A stretch of DNA of 63,247 nt from Asticcacaulis benevestitus DSM 16100 = ATCC BAA-896 (GCF_000376105.1 NZ_AQWM01000022.1:1-63247), one strand, 5' to 3'; shown: positions 1-9,671, counted from the first letter of the stretch. Program-made: numbers and translations. Notes: generated from the sequence alone by a model not told the origin.

Positions 1-105
1 CAGCGCCATCAAGCGTTCAGCCGTAAAGCTGATCATGTCGCGCAACAAATCGCTGTCGGAGGTCTTTTCAACAAGCCCTTTCAGGGCCATCATATCGTTG
101 GTCAT
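1..105 (-). CDS. IS256-family transposase, N-terminal part (runs off the window)
   Basis: The minus-strand frame starts with ATG at 105 and stays open to the window edge, giving 35 residues that begin MTNDMMALKGLVEKT and continue with LLRDMISFTAERLMAL. This resembles, from memory, the conserved amino end of IS256-family (mutator-type) transposases, which carry out DDE transposition. The catalytic domain lies outside the window, so it cannot be said whether the element is intact. It marks the left boundary of the unique sequence. Confidence 0.75.
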   Translation of the reverse strand, partial: MTNDMMALKGLVEKTSDSDLLRDMISFTAERLMAL

Positions 106-185
106 CGGTGGTCTTTCGTCTCTGGAATGAGTGTAGGAACCCAAACCATATCCGAAAATCACTGATGGCCAACCCCGCTTCGCTG

Positions 186-220
186 AGGCTCGCTTTGCCC
201 TTTGGACGGGCAGCGAGCCT
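186..220. repeat. Imperfect hairpin in the gene-free stretch next to IS256
   Basis: AGGCTCGCT at 186-194 pairs perfectly with AGCGAGCCT at 212-220, and GCCC at 197-200 pairs with GGGC at 208-211, leaving a TT bulge and a 7-base loop. It lies in the 106-347 stretch, where I see no convincing gene. The neighbouring sequence on the minus strand (about 221-255) looks a little like a tRNA D-arm but no complete tRNA can be folded. It may belong to the IS end or to a displaced tRNA fragment. Confidence 0.4.
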
Positions 221-347
221 AGCGCTACGCTCTCAACCAATTACACCACGCTGTGGGACACGACCATATCCTTGTGTACGACGCAAAATGTCGTAACTAT
301 CGCTGCAAAACCTACTCAAAAAAATTGTCGCGATATAGGGGGGACGT

Positions 348-1793
348 ATGTTTAGGCAGATCTGCGCGATCGGGTGTCTTGTGACGAGCGTGTATGGGGG
401 GACGGCTTTGCCAGCTTTTGCGGATCGCGTGTGGCACGAGAAGCCGGTTTACCGTTCTGTAGAACCGCTGTGCGGTGCCCACGAAATGAGTCCAAAAAAG
501 CTGTTGGACCTATCGTCGTACTCGCTAAGCACCAAAGAAGCGGGTGCTATCGAGAATAGCTATGTCTGTGTTATTCGATCAGCCCTCCAAGGTTACGCGC
601 CTGCACAGGCTCGGCTAGGCGAACTTTATCGTCTCGATCCCGAAGGCCTGAGCGGAGGATCAATTCGAGGCATTGTCAACGATCCAGATGCGGCCTTGTA
701 TTGGCTAAAGCTGGCGAGCGATGCAGGGGAAGCACGAGCGTCTTTCTTACTCGGACAGATGTACGAATTGGGAGAAGGCACTTTACAAAGCGACACTGAG
801 GCTGCCGCCTGTTACCGATTGGCCGCACGCCAGGGAATGGGGTTCGCCATCCATATCGTGCATGAGTTGGAAAACCGGCCTCAACGTGTCGCTTTGTTCG
901 AAGCGAGATATGATGCGAAGGTCTCATCCGGAGATGCGGACGCGCTCCTGGCTTACGCAAGGGCCTATTTAGGCGGTGGACCATTTATCTACGATGCTAC
1001 AAAGGCCGCCTCATACGTCCAAACCGCGGCTGATAAGGGTGATGCACGTGCTCAGGCCATGCTCGGCGTCATGTCGTTGCGAGGTCTAGGCGTTTCGCGC
1101 GATCTGGAAGCGGCCACAGCCTGGATTATACGTGCAGCGAAAGGCGGAAATCACAATGAGGACTGGCGACTATACTGGTTACACGATGACGCAGATCTGA
1201 CCCAGGCAAGTATTGCCGTCATTGAGCAGGCTAGCGACGAAGGTCTTTTACGGGATCGCGCTGTCACCTCGGATAAGCTTGATATTGTCGCGAACGCCAA
1301 TCGTGAGCCGGGCAGCCGCGTCACGCCCGCTATGAATGATCTGTCGTTTCCGGCGCTGATGAAAATAGCCGATAGCGGTGATGCGGGTGCGCAAGTCAAT
1401 CTGGGAGGCAGATATCTCGATGGGGTTGGTGTGGCGCCTGATGCGACGGTCGCCAAAACCTGGTTTTTGCGCGCGGCAGCACAGAACGCCGATGCTAACA
1501 TGATCCTGGGTGATATGGCCTATACCGCATCGCCGTCAGACGCGGTTGCCGCGCTCCAATACTATACGACAGCCGCTGTAATGGGCGATCCCGTTGGCGC
1601 GAAAAACGCTATGACGCTATACGCCAAGGGCGGCGATCGATCCAAAGCCTACGCTATGGCAATTGCACTTGATGACCTGAAAGCGCGGTTGGGACCTCTG
1701 GGCGTACCTTCGTCTCTTTCCAAACTTAGCGCTGAAGAGCGCGCGAAGGCGTTGCAATTCCTTTGCGAACAAAGGCTGGCGCATCACAGGTGA
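348..1793 (+). CDS. Exported Sel1-repeat (TPR-like) protein
   Basis: A 481-residue protein with an N-terminal signal peptide (about residues 1-25, ending ALPAFA) followed by several Sel1-like repeats. Recognisable units include ARLGELYR, ASFLLGQMYELGEGT, AQAMLGVMSLRGLGV and AQVNLGGRYLDGVGV. Sel1 repeats form alpha-helical solenoids that bind other proteins, so this is probably a periplasmic adaptor; the partner is unknown. The start is supported by a run of six G just upstream (ribosome site) and by the signal peptide. It is a paralogue of the next gene: both share a mature N-terminal motif with HxEKP followed by PLCG, and the gene order suggests a tandem duplication that has since diverged. 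Confidence 0.85.
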   Translation: MFRQICAIGCLVTSVYGGTALPAFADRVWHEKPVYRSVEPLCGAHEMSPKKLLDLSSYSLSTKEAGAIENSYVCVIRSALQGYAPAQARLGELYRLDPEGLSGGSIRGIVNDPDAALYWLKLASDAGEARASFLLGQMYELGEGTLQSDTEAAACYRLAARQGMGFAIHIVHELENRPQRVALFEARYDAKVSSGDADALLAYARAYLGGGPFIYDATKAASYVQTAADKGDARAQAMLGVMSLRGLGVSRDLEAATAWIIRAAKGGNHNEDWRLYWLHDDADLTQASIAVIEQASDEGLLRDRAVTSDKLDIVANANREPGSRVTPAMNDLSFPALMKIADSGDAGAQVNLGGRYLDGVGVAPDATVAKTWFLRAAAQNADANMILGDMAYTASPSDAVAALQYYTTAAVMGDPVGAKNAMTLYAKGGDRSKAYAMAIALDDLKARLGPLGVPSSLSKLSAEERAKALQFLCEQRLAHHR

Positions 1794-1887
1794 GCTTAAC
1801 AATGGTGAGAATTGAACATATCGTTCGCTAGAAACCTCTTCGTCCCGCTTGAAAACGAAGCTAAATCCAAAAAATATGGGGGGAAAT

Positions 1888-3300
1888 ATGACAGACAGGG
1901 TTGCAATATCGCTGTGCGTTGCCGGGGCGCTAATGATAATGGGAGTGGCCAACAGCGCGAGCGCTCTGACCGCCTTATCTTTCCACACTGAAAAGCCGCT
2001 GTGCGGTTCGGATATGAGCGCGAAGGACGCCGTCATCATGACCGACCGTATACTTCATACTCCAATGTCAAAGGCATCCCAGGCTCAAGCTAGTAATTGC
2101 GTCGTTATGGCTGCAATTGGCGGGGCGGCATCGGCTCAGGCGATGTTGGGCGCACATTATGCCCAAAGTGGATATTTCCGCGCCAACATGCCGTCGTCGC
2201 CACTCATGCCTCAAGATGTGGAGGCTGCCTTATACTGGCTTAGAAGCGCGGCTGTAGCGGGCAATGCCGAGGCGGAGTATCAGCTTGGCCGCCTTTATGA
2301 ATACGGTCTCGGTGTCGATCAGGACGATGCCATAGCTGCCCAATATTACGAGAAGGCAAAAAAGGGCCATGTTTATGACGCGGGCAGAGCTGTGTTGCGC
2401 ATCCAATCCAGGGGCAAGGCCACTGCGCGCTTTATGGCTGCCTGGCAGGACAAAGCCAATGCTGGCGATACTTCGGCCATGCTGAAGATCGCCAGCGCTT
2501 ATATCTCTGGTGATCCAGTCATTCAGAGCTTTACTGAGGCCGCCGCTTGGCTGCAGAAAGCCGCGGACGCTGGAGATTCAACCGCCCAATCTCGGTTGGC
2601 GCGCCTGTATCTCGATGGCGCGGGCGTTGCGAAAGACAAAAATCAGGCCGTTGACTTGTTCCTGAAGGCCTCACTTGGTTCGGATCACACAGGTGACCTG
2701 TGGTTGATTGGCCTTTATAAAGATCCGGACGTAAAGAGTGATCGCAAGGCGGCGATCGTAAAACGTGCCGCCATGGCGGGCGGGCAGCCCTTTACGGACG
2801 CAGTGACCGTGCCGGACGAGAAGCCAGACATGGCGGAGGTCGAGCGGTTAGCACAAAAGGAAGACAAGGACGCCGAATATACAATGGGGATTATGTATCT
2901 AGGTGTTTTCAAAGACCCGGAGGATCTGCAAAAGGCTCAGACGTGGTTGCAGCGCGCGGCAAGTCATGGCTCGACCGACGCTGAGATTAATCTCGGTGAC
3001 ATGGCCTACACCGGCAAGGGTAGCGCCCAGGACTACACAGCGGCGCTGAGCTGGTATGAGAAGGCAGGCATAAAGGGCGACGGGATGGGGCTCTATAATG
3101 CCGCGATCATGTATCGCGATGGACTAGGCGTAGCGAGCGATCCGATCAAGGCCTATACCTATGGGCAACGCATGCAGTTGCGCGGTGACGGGCGCGCCCA
3201 GACGCTTCTGCAAGGGTTAAGACCGAAGATCAATGTCATAGATCGGGCCCGCAGTTTTGGCGAGGCCTGCAGGATGTATTTTGCGTGGTTTGCAGCTTAG
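1888..3300 (+). CDS. Exported Sel1-repeat protein, paralogue of the preceding gene
   Basis: A 470-residue Sel1-repeat protein starting at the ATG at 1888, which follows a GGGGGGAAAT ribosome site. An earlier in-frame ATG at 1849 would add 13 residues in front of the signal peptide and is less likely. The signal peptide ends near NSASA. Repeats such as AEYQLGRLYEYGLGV, AQSRLARLYLDGAGV, AEYTMGIMYLGV and AEINLGDMAYTGKG are clear. The mature start (FHTEKPLCGSDMSAK) matches the first paralogue (WHEKPVYRSVEPLCG). A periplasmic scaffold or adaptor role is inferred from the family only. Confidence 0.85.
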   Translation: MTDRVAISLCVAGALMIMGVANSASALTALSFHTEKPLCGSDMSAKDAVIMTDRILHTPMSKASQAQASNCVVMAAIGGAASAQAMLGAHYAQSGYFRANMPSSPLMPQDVEAALYWLRSAAVAGNAEAEYQLGRLYEYGLGVDQDDAIAAQYYEKAKKGHVYDAGRAVLRIQSRGKATARFMAAWQDKANAGDTSAMLKIASAYISGDPVIQSFTEAAAWLQKAADAGDSTAQSRLARLYLDGAGVAKDKNQAVDLFLKASLGSDHTGDLWLIGLYKDPDVKSDRKAAIVKRAAMAGGQPFTDAVTVPDEKPDMAEVERLAQKEDKDAEYTMGIMYLGVFKDPEDLQKAQTWLQRAASHGSTDAEINLGDMAYTGKGSAQDYTAALSWYEKAGIKGDGMGLYNAAIMYRDGLGVASDPIKAYTYGQRMQLRGDGRAQTLLQGLRPKINVIDRARSFGEACRMYFAWFAA

Positions 3301-3425
3301 GGCAAATTCGTTAAATGGCTTGTTGCAAAGCCGCCTTGTTGCGGCCAGCAAATCCAGTTGGGTAGGATATCGACAGGCGCAAGTCCCAGTCTTATGTTTC
3401 GAGGCGATAGCAGGACAGAATCGGC

Positions 3426-4898
3426 ATGACACGGAAATCTCAAATCACGCAGGACGCGTTGTTGGTGTTGGGCGCAGTGAAGCTGGCGCAACTTGTTTTG
3501 GATGAATCCGAGCGAAGCGCGGGGTTTCGGCGTCAGGTATCCGCCGCTCTGGCCGGTCAAAACGGTCCCCAGGCCATAGCCAAACTCATCGATCGGCGCC
3601 TGGGTGCTTTGGAAAAGGCCCGAAGCTATGTCGAATGGAACAAGGCGCGTGCCTTCCGCGATGATCTGGCCGCAACGGTGGCGACGATCACACGGCAATT
3701 GGGGGAAGTCGCGCCCGCGCTGGCCATCGACCGGCTTTTGCGTTTCATCGCCACCCATGAGGTGGCGTTCGAACGGGTGGACGATTCATCGGGGTATGTT
3801 GAGGATGTGTATTCCGGTGCCATTGAAGACCTTGGCGGACTGACGTCGCAATTGTCGCCAGATGAGTTGGCGCTTATGCCGGACCGGATCGCGGCGGCGT
3901 TGGGGCAAAGCGATCACGGCTATTTCGTCGATGCCGCACGTGCAGTTGCTGGGCATCTACCGCCGCCTGTTTTGCGTGGCTGGGATATCGATCTGGCCAA
4001 GCAATACGCCGAGCTGGAGAGCCGGGACGCCAAATCGACGGACCGCTTCATCTATTCGAACGTGTCGCAATATCTGGTGGTCCGTCAAATTGTCGCCGAC
4101 GCGCTTGGTGACCTGGATGGATTTATTGTACTCGAAAGCCGCAAGCATCCGAATATGCAGGACACGCTCGGCGTAGCGCAACGCCTGTTGGAGGCGGATC
4201 GGGCCAGAGAGGCGCTCGATTGGGTTCGGCGCGAGGCACCCGTCAAGTTGAGGTTCATGTCGCGCACTGATATCGCTGACCATCAGGTGTCGCGCGATGT
4301 CTTGGCGCCACAGCGCGCTAGCCTGGAAGCGACTATTCTGGATAAGCTTGGTGAGACAGACGCCGCGCAAGCCCTGCGCTGGTCCGTCTTCGAAGAGTCG
4401 TTGAATATGTCCATGCTACGCGACTACGTCGCCCGATTGCCGGATTTTGAAGACTTCGATGCGCTGGACAAGGCCTTCGACTATGTTCTGACCTCTAAAC
4501 ATATCTATAGCGCCCTGGATTTTCTGCTGGCATGGCCGCGGCTCGATCTCGCCGCCCGCCTGGTGGTCAAGCATTTCGGGACGTGGGATGGCCGGCATTA
4601 CGATCTGCTCCCACAGGCGGCAGCGGCCCTTGAAAACAGCGAGCATGAAACGGGAGCTGTGGCGGCCGCTATCCTTTATCGCGCGCTCATTGACGATATT
4701 CTCACGCGCGGCAATTCGAAAGCCTATCCGCATGCCGCCCGCTATCTCAACGCCCTCGACGCCCTGGCGGCGCGTTCGGATGCTGAGGCAGTACAGGTTG
4801 GGAATATGGATGTGCACGTCACATACCGTGCCCGTTTGCAGAAAAATCACGGTCGCAAGTATGGATTTTGGGGCCTCTTGCCACAGGCTTGCAGGTGA
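3426..4898 (+). CDS. DUF6880-like alpha-helical protein
   Basis: A 490-residue protein without a signal peptide or membrane segment. It is rich in helices and starts MTRKSQITQDALLVLGAVKLAQLVLDE. From memory it matches a family of uncharacterised proteobacterial proteins annotated as DUF6880, in which an N-terminal region is followed by helical repeats; the ending (YRARLQKNHGRKYGFW) is typical of that family. No catalytic residues can be named. It is likely cytoplasmic. The gene stands alone, 125 bp after the Sel1 pair, and has no visible operon partner. Function unknown. Confidence 0.75.
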   Translation: MTRKSQITQDALLVLGAVKLAQLVLDESERSAGFRRQVSAALAGQNGPQAIAKLIDRRLGALEKARSYVEWNKARAFRDDLAATVATITRQLGEVAPALAIDRLLRFIATHEVAFERVDDSSGYVEDVYSGAIEDLGGLTSQLSPDELALMPDRIAAALGQSDHGYFVDAARAVAGHLPPPVLRGWDIDLAKQYAELESRDAKSTDRFIYSNVSQYLVVRQIVADALGDLDGFIVLESRKHPNMQDTLGVAQRLLEADRAREALDWVRREAPVKLRFMSRTDIADHQVSRDVLAPQRASLEATILDKLGETDAAQALRWSVFEESLNMSMLRDYVARLPDFEDFDALDKAFDYVLTSKHIYSALDFLLAWPRLDLAARLVVKHFGTWDGRHYDLLPQAAAALENSEHETGAVAAAILYRALIDDILTRGNSKAYPHAARYLNALDALAARSDAEAVQVGNMDVHVTYRARLQKNHGRKYGFWGLLPQACR

Positions 4899-5185
4899 GC
4901 AAAATCGCGTTCTTCGAGTATGCCGCGCCATGAACTGTATTTTGAACTATCGACGCGGGAAAATATCGGCGGAACAATAAGCTGTAAGTTTAATACGGTT
5001 GTTCTGAGGTTGTTGGGCTTACTTTCGCTATGGGGCAGAATTCATAAGTCTTTACAAAAAGGGTTCCGCTTCCGCCTTGGGCGCATAGAAGTCGACCACG
5101 ATGGCCCAGCTATAACATTGAAGTGACTTGCCATTTCCAATATATCGTTATTCAGATTGACACGAAGACAATGGGGGGATCTCTA

Positions 5186-5644
5186 TTGAGAATTCTAATT
5201 TTCGGTGTCCTTGCGTTAGTGTGCCAGTGGAGTACGGCGCAATCGGCTGAATTAACTGGCCCCGGGCGGTTTTGCGGGTACTCGCCGATTATCGACTTGC
5301 TGCCGGGCGAGAAGGTTACGGTACTTGAAGGCGGCATTCACGCAGGGAGTTTTCGCTGGGAAGGCAATTTCGGATCGCTTGATGTTAAAGGCATTGGATG
5401 GGCCTCCCGCCCAAAAGGTCGGATCATTCATCATCCTGGCACTGAGTATGCGGTATTCGCACAAAGAAGGAACGAAGGTCACTACACGGTTGCTATTTGG
5501 AATGGTGCGCATGGCGCCGCATATTTTCAATCAGACAAACATTTTAGCGAGGAGCAATATGCGGCAATAGATCGCGTCAGGTTGTTTGAGGAAGGTGAGC
5601 AACCATCTAACTGCATGCTCAGAACCTCTTTCTCGTTGGAATAA
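5186..5644 (+). CDS. Small exported protein of unknown function
   Basis: A 152-residue protein if translation starts at the TTG at 5186, seven bases after GGGGGGATC. This start puts a signal peptide (LRILIFGVLALVCQWSTAQSA) at the N-terminus. The upstream ATGs at 5123 and 5171 would add residues in front of it. The mature part begins ELTGPGRFCGYSPIIDLLPGEKVTVLEGG and has two cysteines (FCGY and NCML) that could form a disulfide. I do not recognise a family. The ribosome site is the same G-run seen before the two Sel1 genes. Confidence 0.6.
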   Translation: MRILIFGVLALVCQWSTAQSAELTGPGRFCGYSPIIDLLPGEKVTVLEGGIHAGSFRWEGNFGSLDVKGIGWASRPKGRIIHHPGTEYAVFAQRRNEGHYTVAIWNGAHGAAYFQSDKHFSEEQYAAIDRVRLFEEGEQPSNCMLRTSFSLE

Positions 5645-5736
5645 GATGGGCTTAATTGCTTCCCAAAATAAGCGCGGGCTTTTGGCCAGGAGGTCCGCTT
5701 TAGTAGCGAGAAGGTCAAGCCGTAGCAATGACCGCA

Positions 5737-5818
5737 TTGGTATAGGCTTATCCGACGCCTGCCTTCAGGCTTGGATCAAACGCCGGCGCTCGGCAGGCAT
5801 CCGATAACCCTATACCAA
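5737..5818. repeat. Long inverted repeat, 27-base arms
   Basis: The arm at 5737-5763 (beginning TTGGTATAGG) is the reverse complement of 5792-5818 (ending CCTATACCAA) at 24 of 27 positions, with a 28-base spacer. Transcribed, this makes a very stable stem. A GAGTC (GANTC, the CcrM methylation site of Caulobacterales) lies just downstream. It fills the gene-free stretch 5645-6008 upstream of the ABC exporter and could be a dispersed intergenic palindrome, a small non-autonomous element or a transcription barrier. Confidence 0.7.
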
Positions 5819-6008
5819 ACCGGACCTCGGCATGAGTCCGCTTAGGCGCGAAGGCGACCAGACGCTTTCGCGCCCGTCCGCCTTAAGACTTTAAGTCGAA
5901 CAAATTAATTTCAAGACTGGTGCGCTCCGCCGTCTTGAACTAGCTTCCGCGTGATAAATTCACAGGCGCTCTCTGCAAGTTGCGCGGGCAAATAAGGGGG
6001 AAGAGAAC

Positions 6009-7763
6009 GTGGCCGACAGGGCGAAAAGTTCACCGAAGCCACAGCGGCCGCGCCTGCCCAGTCTTTGGCCATTGCTAAAGCCTTACAAAGGCCAGATGGC
6101 CATATTGGTAGGGTTGACCGCAGCCGGTAATGCACTGAACCTGGCTGTGCCGAAAGTGGTGGCCGACGCGATCGACGCCTTCACCGCCGGGCGCCTCCAT
6201 CTGAATGCCTCATTGATCCTTCTGATAGCCCTGGCACTCGGAACCTTCGTTCTCGGCAACCTGCAGAACCTGGTGCAGACGGTCGCCTCGGAACGGGTGG
6301 CGCGGGACCTGCGCACCCATCTGGCGGATGTGGTCTCTCAGCAAACCTACGCCGCCATCGAGAGCATGACGCCCGCCAAACTGCTGACCAATTTCACCTC
6401 AGATATCGATGCCATCAAGACCTTTGTCGCCCAGACCACGCCGACACTGATCTCCTCGGTGTTCGTGATCATTGGTGCCAGCGTTCTTTTGTTATGGCTG
6501 AAATGGGAGCTGGCCCTGCCGGTTCTGGCGGTGCTCCCCTTGATTGCTGTGAGTTTCTTCCTGATCATGGGGCGGGTGGGTAAACTGTTTGGCCAGATTC
6601 AGGGAATGGTCGACATTATGAACCGCGTGTTGACCGAGACGATTGTGGGGGCTTCGCTGATCCGTCTCGTCAATACGGAGGCGCGGGAGACGGCACGTTT
6701 CACCGCGGCGGCGGAAAGTTCGCGCGCCATCGGTATGAATATCCTGCGTCAGTTCGCATCGCTCATCCCGGTGATCACCTTTTTGATCAATGTGGCCGTT
6801 TTGATCATCCTCGGCCTTGGCGGTCATTTCGTGATCACAGGCGGGATGACGATTGGCCAGCTGTCGGCCTTCCTTTCCTATCTCACCATTCTGGTCTTCC
6901 CGATCATCATCATCGGCTTCACCTCCATGTCGATCAGTCAGGCCCAGGCCTCGTATATGCGAGTCGGCATGGTTTTGAATGCGCCGCCGCCTCCGGCACG
7001 GGGCGAAACGGTCCGCCCCCTGACCGGGGCCGTTCAGGTGAGGGACCTTGTATTGGCCTATGGCGAACGCAAGGTGCTGAAAAGCGTGTCGTTTGAGGTC
7101 GCGCCGCGTTCGCGCACGGCAATTGTTGGTCCCACGGCGGCAGGTAAATCGCAGTTGCTTTATGCGATGACAGGACTGCTGGCGCCGACATCGGGACAGG
7201 TGCTCTATGACGGACGGCCAATCGACGACTATACGCGCGAGAGCCTCTATGCTCAGATCGGCTTTGTCTTCCAGGATTCCCAGCTGTTCAACCTGACCCT
7301 CCGCGAAAATATCGCCTTCAATGCCCGGGTCGATGAGGCGCAGTTGAACAAAGCGATCGAGACGGCCGAATTACACGCCTTCATCTCAGGGCTGCCTCAG
7401 GGCCTGGAGACGGTGGCCGCCGAGCGCGGCCTGTCTTTGTCGGGCGGTCAGAAGCAGCGGATCATGCTCGCCCGCGCCCTCGCGCTGAACCCCAAGGTCC
7501 TGTTTCTCGATGACTTCACCGCCCGTGTCGATATAACGACCGAAGCCCGCATACTTGCGAATGTGCGGAGAAACTATCCTGACCTGACTCTGATCTCGAT
7601 TACGCAGAAGATCGCACCGGTCGAGGACTTCGACCAGATCGTGCTTTTGATGGAGGGTGAAGTGCTGGCTGTCGGCACGCATGAGAAACTGGCCCATTCC
7701 AGCCCTGAATATGGCCAGATCCTGCGCTCGCAGCGCTCGACCGAAACTTACGAGGCTGTGTGA
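6009..7763 (+). CDS. ABC exporter half-transporter, degenerate ATP-site subunit
   Basis: A 584-residue fusion of a six-helix membrane domain (about residues 30-320) and an ATP-binding domain (about 350-584), as in type IV (B-family) exporters. Walker A is GPTAAGKS and the signature is LSGGQ, but the Walker B ending is LFLDDF with Asp in place of the catalytic Glu, and the switch His is replaced (ITQK instead of AHR). These changes mark the degenerate subunit of a heterodimeric exporter. It starts at GTG (6009) after AGGGGGAAG, and its stop overlaps the next start (TGATG), so the two are translationally coupled. The substrate is unknown: lipid, peptide or drug export are all possible. Confidence 0.93.
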   Translation: MADRAKSSPKPQRPRLPSLWPLLKPYKGQMAILVGLTAAGNALNLAVPKVVADAIDAFTAGRLHLNASLILLIALALGTFVLGNLQNLVQTVASERVARDLRTHLADVVSQQTYAAIESMTPAKLLTNFTSDIDAIKTFVAQTTPTLISSVFVIIGASVLLLWLKWELALPVLAVLPLIAVSFFLIMGRVGKLFGQIQGMVDIMNRVLTETIVGASLIRLVNTEARETARFTAAAESSRAIGMNILRQFASLIPVITFLINVAVLIILGLGGHFVITGGMTIGQLSAFLSYLTILVFPIIIIGFTSMSISQAQASYMRVGMVLNAPPPPARGETVRPLTGAVQVRDLVLAYGERKVLKSVSFEVAPRSRTAIVGPTAAGKSQLLYAMTGLLAPTSGQVLYDGRPIDDYTRESLYAQIGFVFQDSQLFNLTLRENIAFNARVDEAQLNKAIETAELHAFISGLPQGLETVAAERGLSLSGGQKQRIMLARALALNPKVLFLDDFTARVDITTEARILANVRRNYPDLTLISITQKIAPVEDFDQIVLLMEGEVLAVGTHEKLAHSSPEYGQILRSQRSTETYEAV

Positions 7764-9535
7764 TGGACTATGCCCTTAAAACAGCCACGCCGGGAGAGAA
7801 CCGCGAGTCCCTGGGCTCGGCCTGGCAGGCGCTGAAGCCCCTTTTGGGCGACGAAAGCCAACACATCACCATCGCCGTGGTCTGCGTGATCGTCAGCACC
7901 GCCGCCAATCTCCTTGGACCGGTTGTCACCGCGCAAATCATCGATACCGCGATTAAGCATGGTGACTACGGCTTGCTGCTGCGTTACGCGGGCCTGCTCG
8001 CCGCTGTCTATCTCGTCGGACTTGCGGCTCAATATCTGCAGACGCTACGCATGGGTACGGTTGGACGCAATGTGCTTTTTAAGCTGCGGGGGCGACTGTT
8101 CGACCAACTGTCGCGCCTGCCCATCGCCTTCTTCGCCCAGAACCGCGCCGGCGATCTGATTTCCCGGGTAAATAGTGACACCGACAAGATCAACCAGTTC
8201 TTTTCCCAGGCGCTTATGCAGATGTTCGGCAGCCTCTTCCGGGTGGCGGGGGCGGGTATTCTGCTGCTGGTGCTTAACTGGCGAATGGGGCTGATCGCCT
8301 TGGCGCCGGCGCTGGCTATACTGGTCATCACGCAAATGCTGTCGCGATGGGTAAAGCACGCCAACCGCAAGAGCCTGGAAAGCCTGGGGACGCTTTCTGG
8401 TGACGTTTCGGAAAGTCTGGCCAACTTCCAGGTGATCGTGGCCTTTAACCGGGTCGACTATTTTCGCGAAAAATTTGGTGCAGCCAACCAGCGCAACTAC
8501 CGCGCCTCGGTGACGTCCGGCGTGGCGTCGGGCCTGTTCGCGCCGCTTTATACGCTGGCGAGCAGCGCAGGTTATATCCTGGTGCTTGGATTCGGCGTCT
8601 GGCTTATCATACAGGGCCAGCTCAGTGTGGGACTGCTGGTCGGCTATCTGCTCTATGTGTCCTCCTTCTACGACCCGTTGAGGCAGCTGGCGACGGTATG
8701 GTCCAGTTTGCAGACGATGATGGCCGCAATGGACCGGGTGTCCGAAGTTCTCAAGCTGAAAACCAATCTCGTCGAGATTCCGCGGGACGTCGGACAGGTT
8801 CCCCGGCAGCCTGGTGCTTTGCTGGCCTTCGAGGGTGTCGGCTTCTCCTATCCAGGCGGGAAGCCGGTGCTGGACAAGGTCGATCTGATGCTCGAACGCG
8901 GCCGCACCTATGCGCTGGTTGGCCCCACGGGCGGGGGCAAGACCACGACAGCCATGCTAATGGCGCGGCTTTACGATCCAACCCAGGGCACAGTCTATCT
9001 GGAGGGGCGTGATATCCGAACCTTCACTGCCGCCGAGCGGGCGGCGAAGATTGGCTTCATCCTGCAGGACCCGTTCCTGCTGGCCGGAACGGTCAGCGAC
9101 AACATTATCTACGGCCACCCTGACCTTGGCGGCACGGGCAAAGAGGTCGTGGCGGAGCGTATGGCCGCTCTTGGAATGTCTGGCTTCCTGTCGCGGTTCG
9201 GCGAGCGTGGCTTAGAGACGCCGGTCACGGGCGCGGGCGGCGGCCTTTCGCTAGGGCAGAAGCAACTGGTGGCCTTCCTGCGGGCGGTGATGCGCGAACC
9301 GGATATCCTGATCCTGGACGAGGCCACCGCCAATATCGACACGGTCACCGAACAGCTGCTGGAGGATGTACTGGCAAGGTTGCCCAAGGCTACCACGAAG
9401 GTGATCATTGCCCACCGCCTGAACACCATTCAAAACGCAGATGAAATTTTCTTCGTCGGCGGTGGCGCCGTTACCGCCGCCGGGTCGATGGCGCACGCTA
9501 TGGACATGCTTTTGGGCCATGACCGGACATCGTAA
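7763..9535 (+). CDS. ABC exporter half-transporter, canonical catalytic subunit
   Basis: A 590-residue partner of the preceding subunit with the same membrane plus ATPase layout. Walker A is GPTGGGKT, Walker B is ILILDEA with the catalytic Glu, and the switch His is in IIAHRLNTI. The signature is altered to LSLGQ. As a result the pair builds one full ATP site (this Walker A/B with the partner's LSGGQ) and one degenerate site. This agrees with known asymmetric exporters such as TM287/288 and BmrCD. The ATG at 7763 overlaps the previous stop by one base. Confidence 0.93.
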   Translation: MDYALKTATPGENRESLGSAWQALKPLLGDESQHITIAVVCVIVSTAANLLGPVVTAQIIDTAIKHGDYGLLLRYAGLLAAVYLVGLAAQYLQTLRMGTVGRNVLFKLRGRLFDQLSRLPIAFFAQNRAGDLISRVNSDTDKINQFFSQALMQMFGSLFRVAGAGILLLVLNWRMGLIALAPALAILVITQMLSRWVKHANRKSLESLGTLSGDVSESLANFQVIVAFNRVDYFREKFGAANQRNYRASVTSGVASGLFAPLYTLASSAGYILVLGFGVWLIIQGQLSVGLLVGYLLYVSSFYDPLRQLATVWSSLQTMMAAMDRVSEVLKLKTNLVEIPRDVGQVPRQPGALLAFEGVGFSYPGGKPVLDKVDLMLERGRTYALVGPTGGGKTTTAMLMARLYDPTQGTVYLEGRDIRTFTAAERAAKIGFILQDPFLLAGTVSDNIIYGHPDLGGTGKEVVAERMAALGMSGFLSRFGERGLETPVTGAGGGLSLGQKQLVAFLRAVMREPDILILDEATANIDTVTEQLLEDVLARLPKATTKVIIAHRLNTIQNADEIFFVGGGAVTAAGSMAHAMDMLLGHDRTS

Positions 9536-9671
9536 CGGTGTTTCGAGAGAGCGGTGGGCAAAGGTCAGCTTTAGGACCGGCAACTTCGCGAGCCAACCAT
9601 GTCCGCCTTGGGCGCATGACGAAGAAACGCCTGTGAACTTTTGTGCAATATCAAAATCAAGGGTTTGAAGC

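Noticed and set aside
170-255. tRNA-like D-arm sequence on the minus strand near the IS256 fragment
   Set aside because: GGTGTAATTGGTTGAGAGC recalls a tRNA D-arm, but no acceptor stem, anticodon arm or T-arm can be folded around it.
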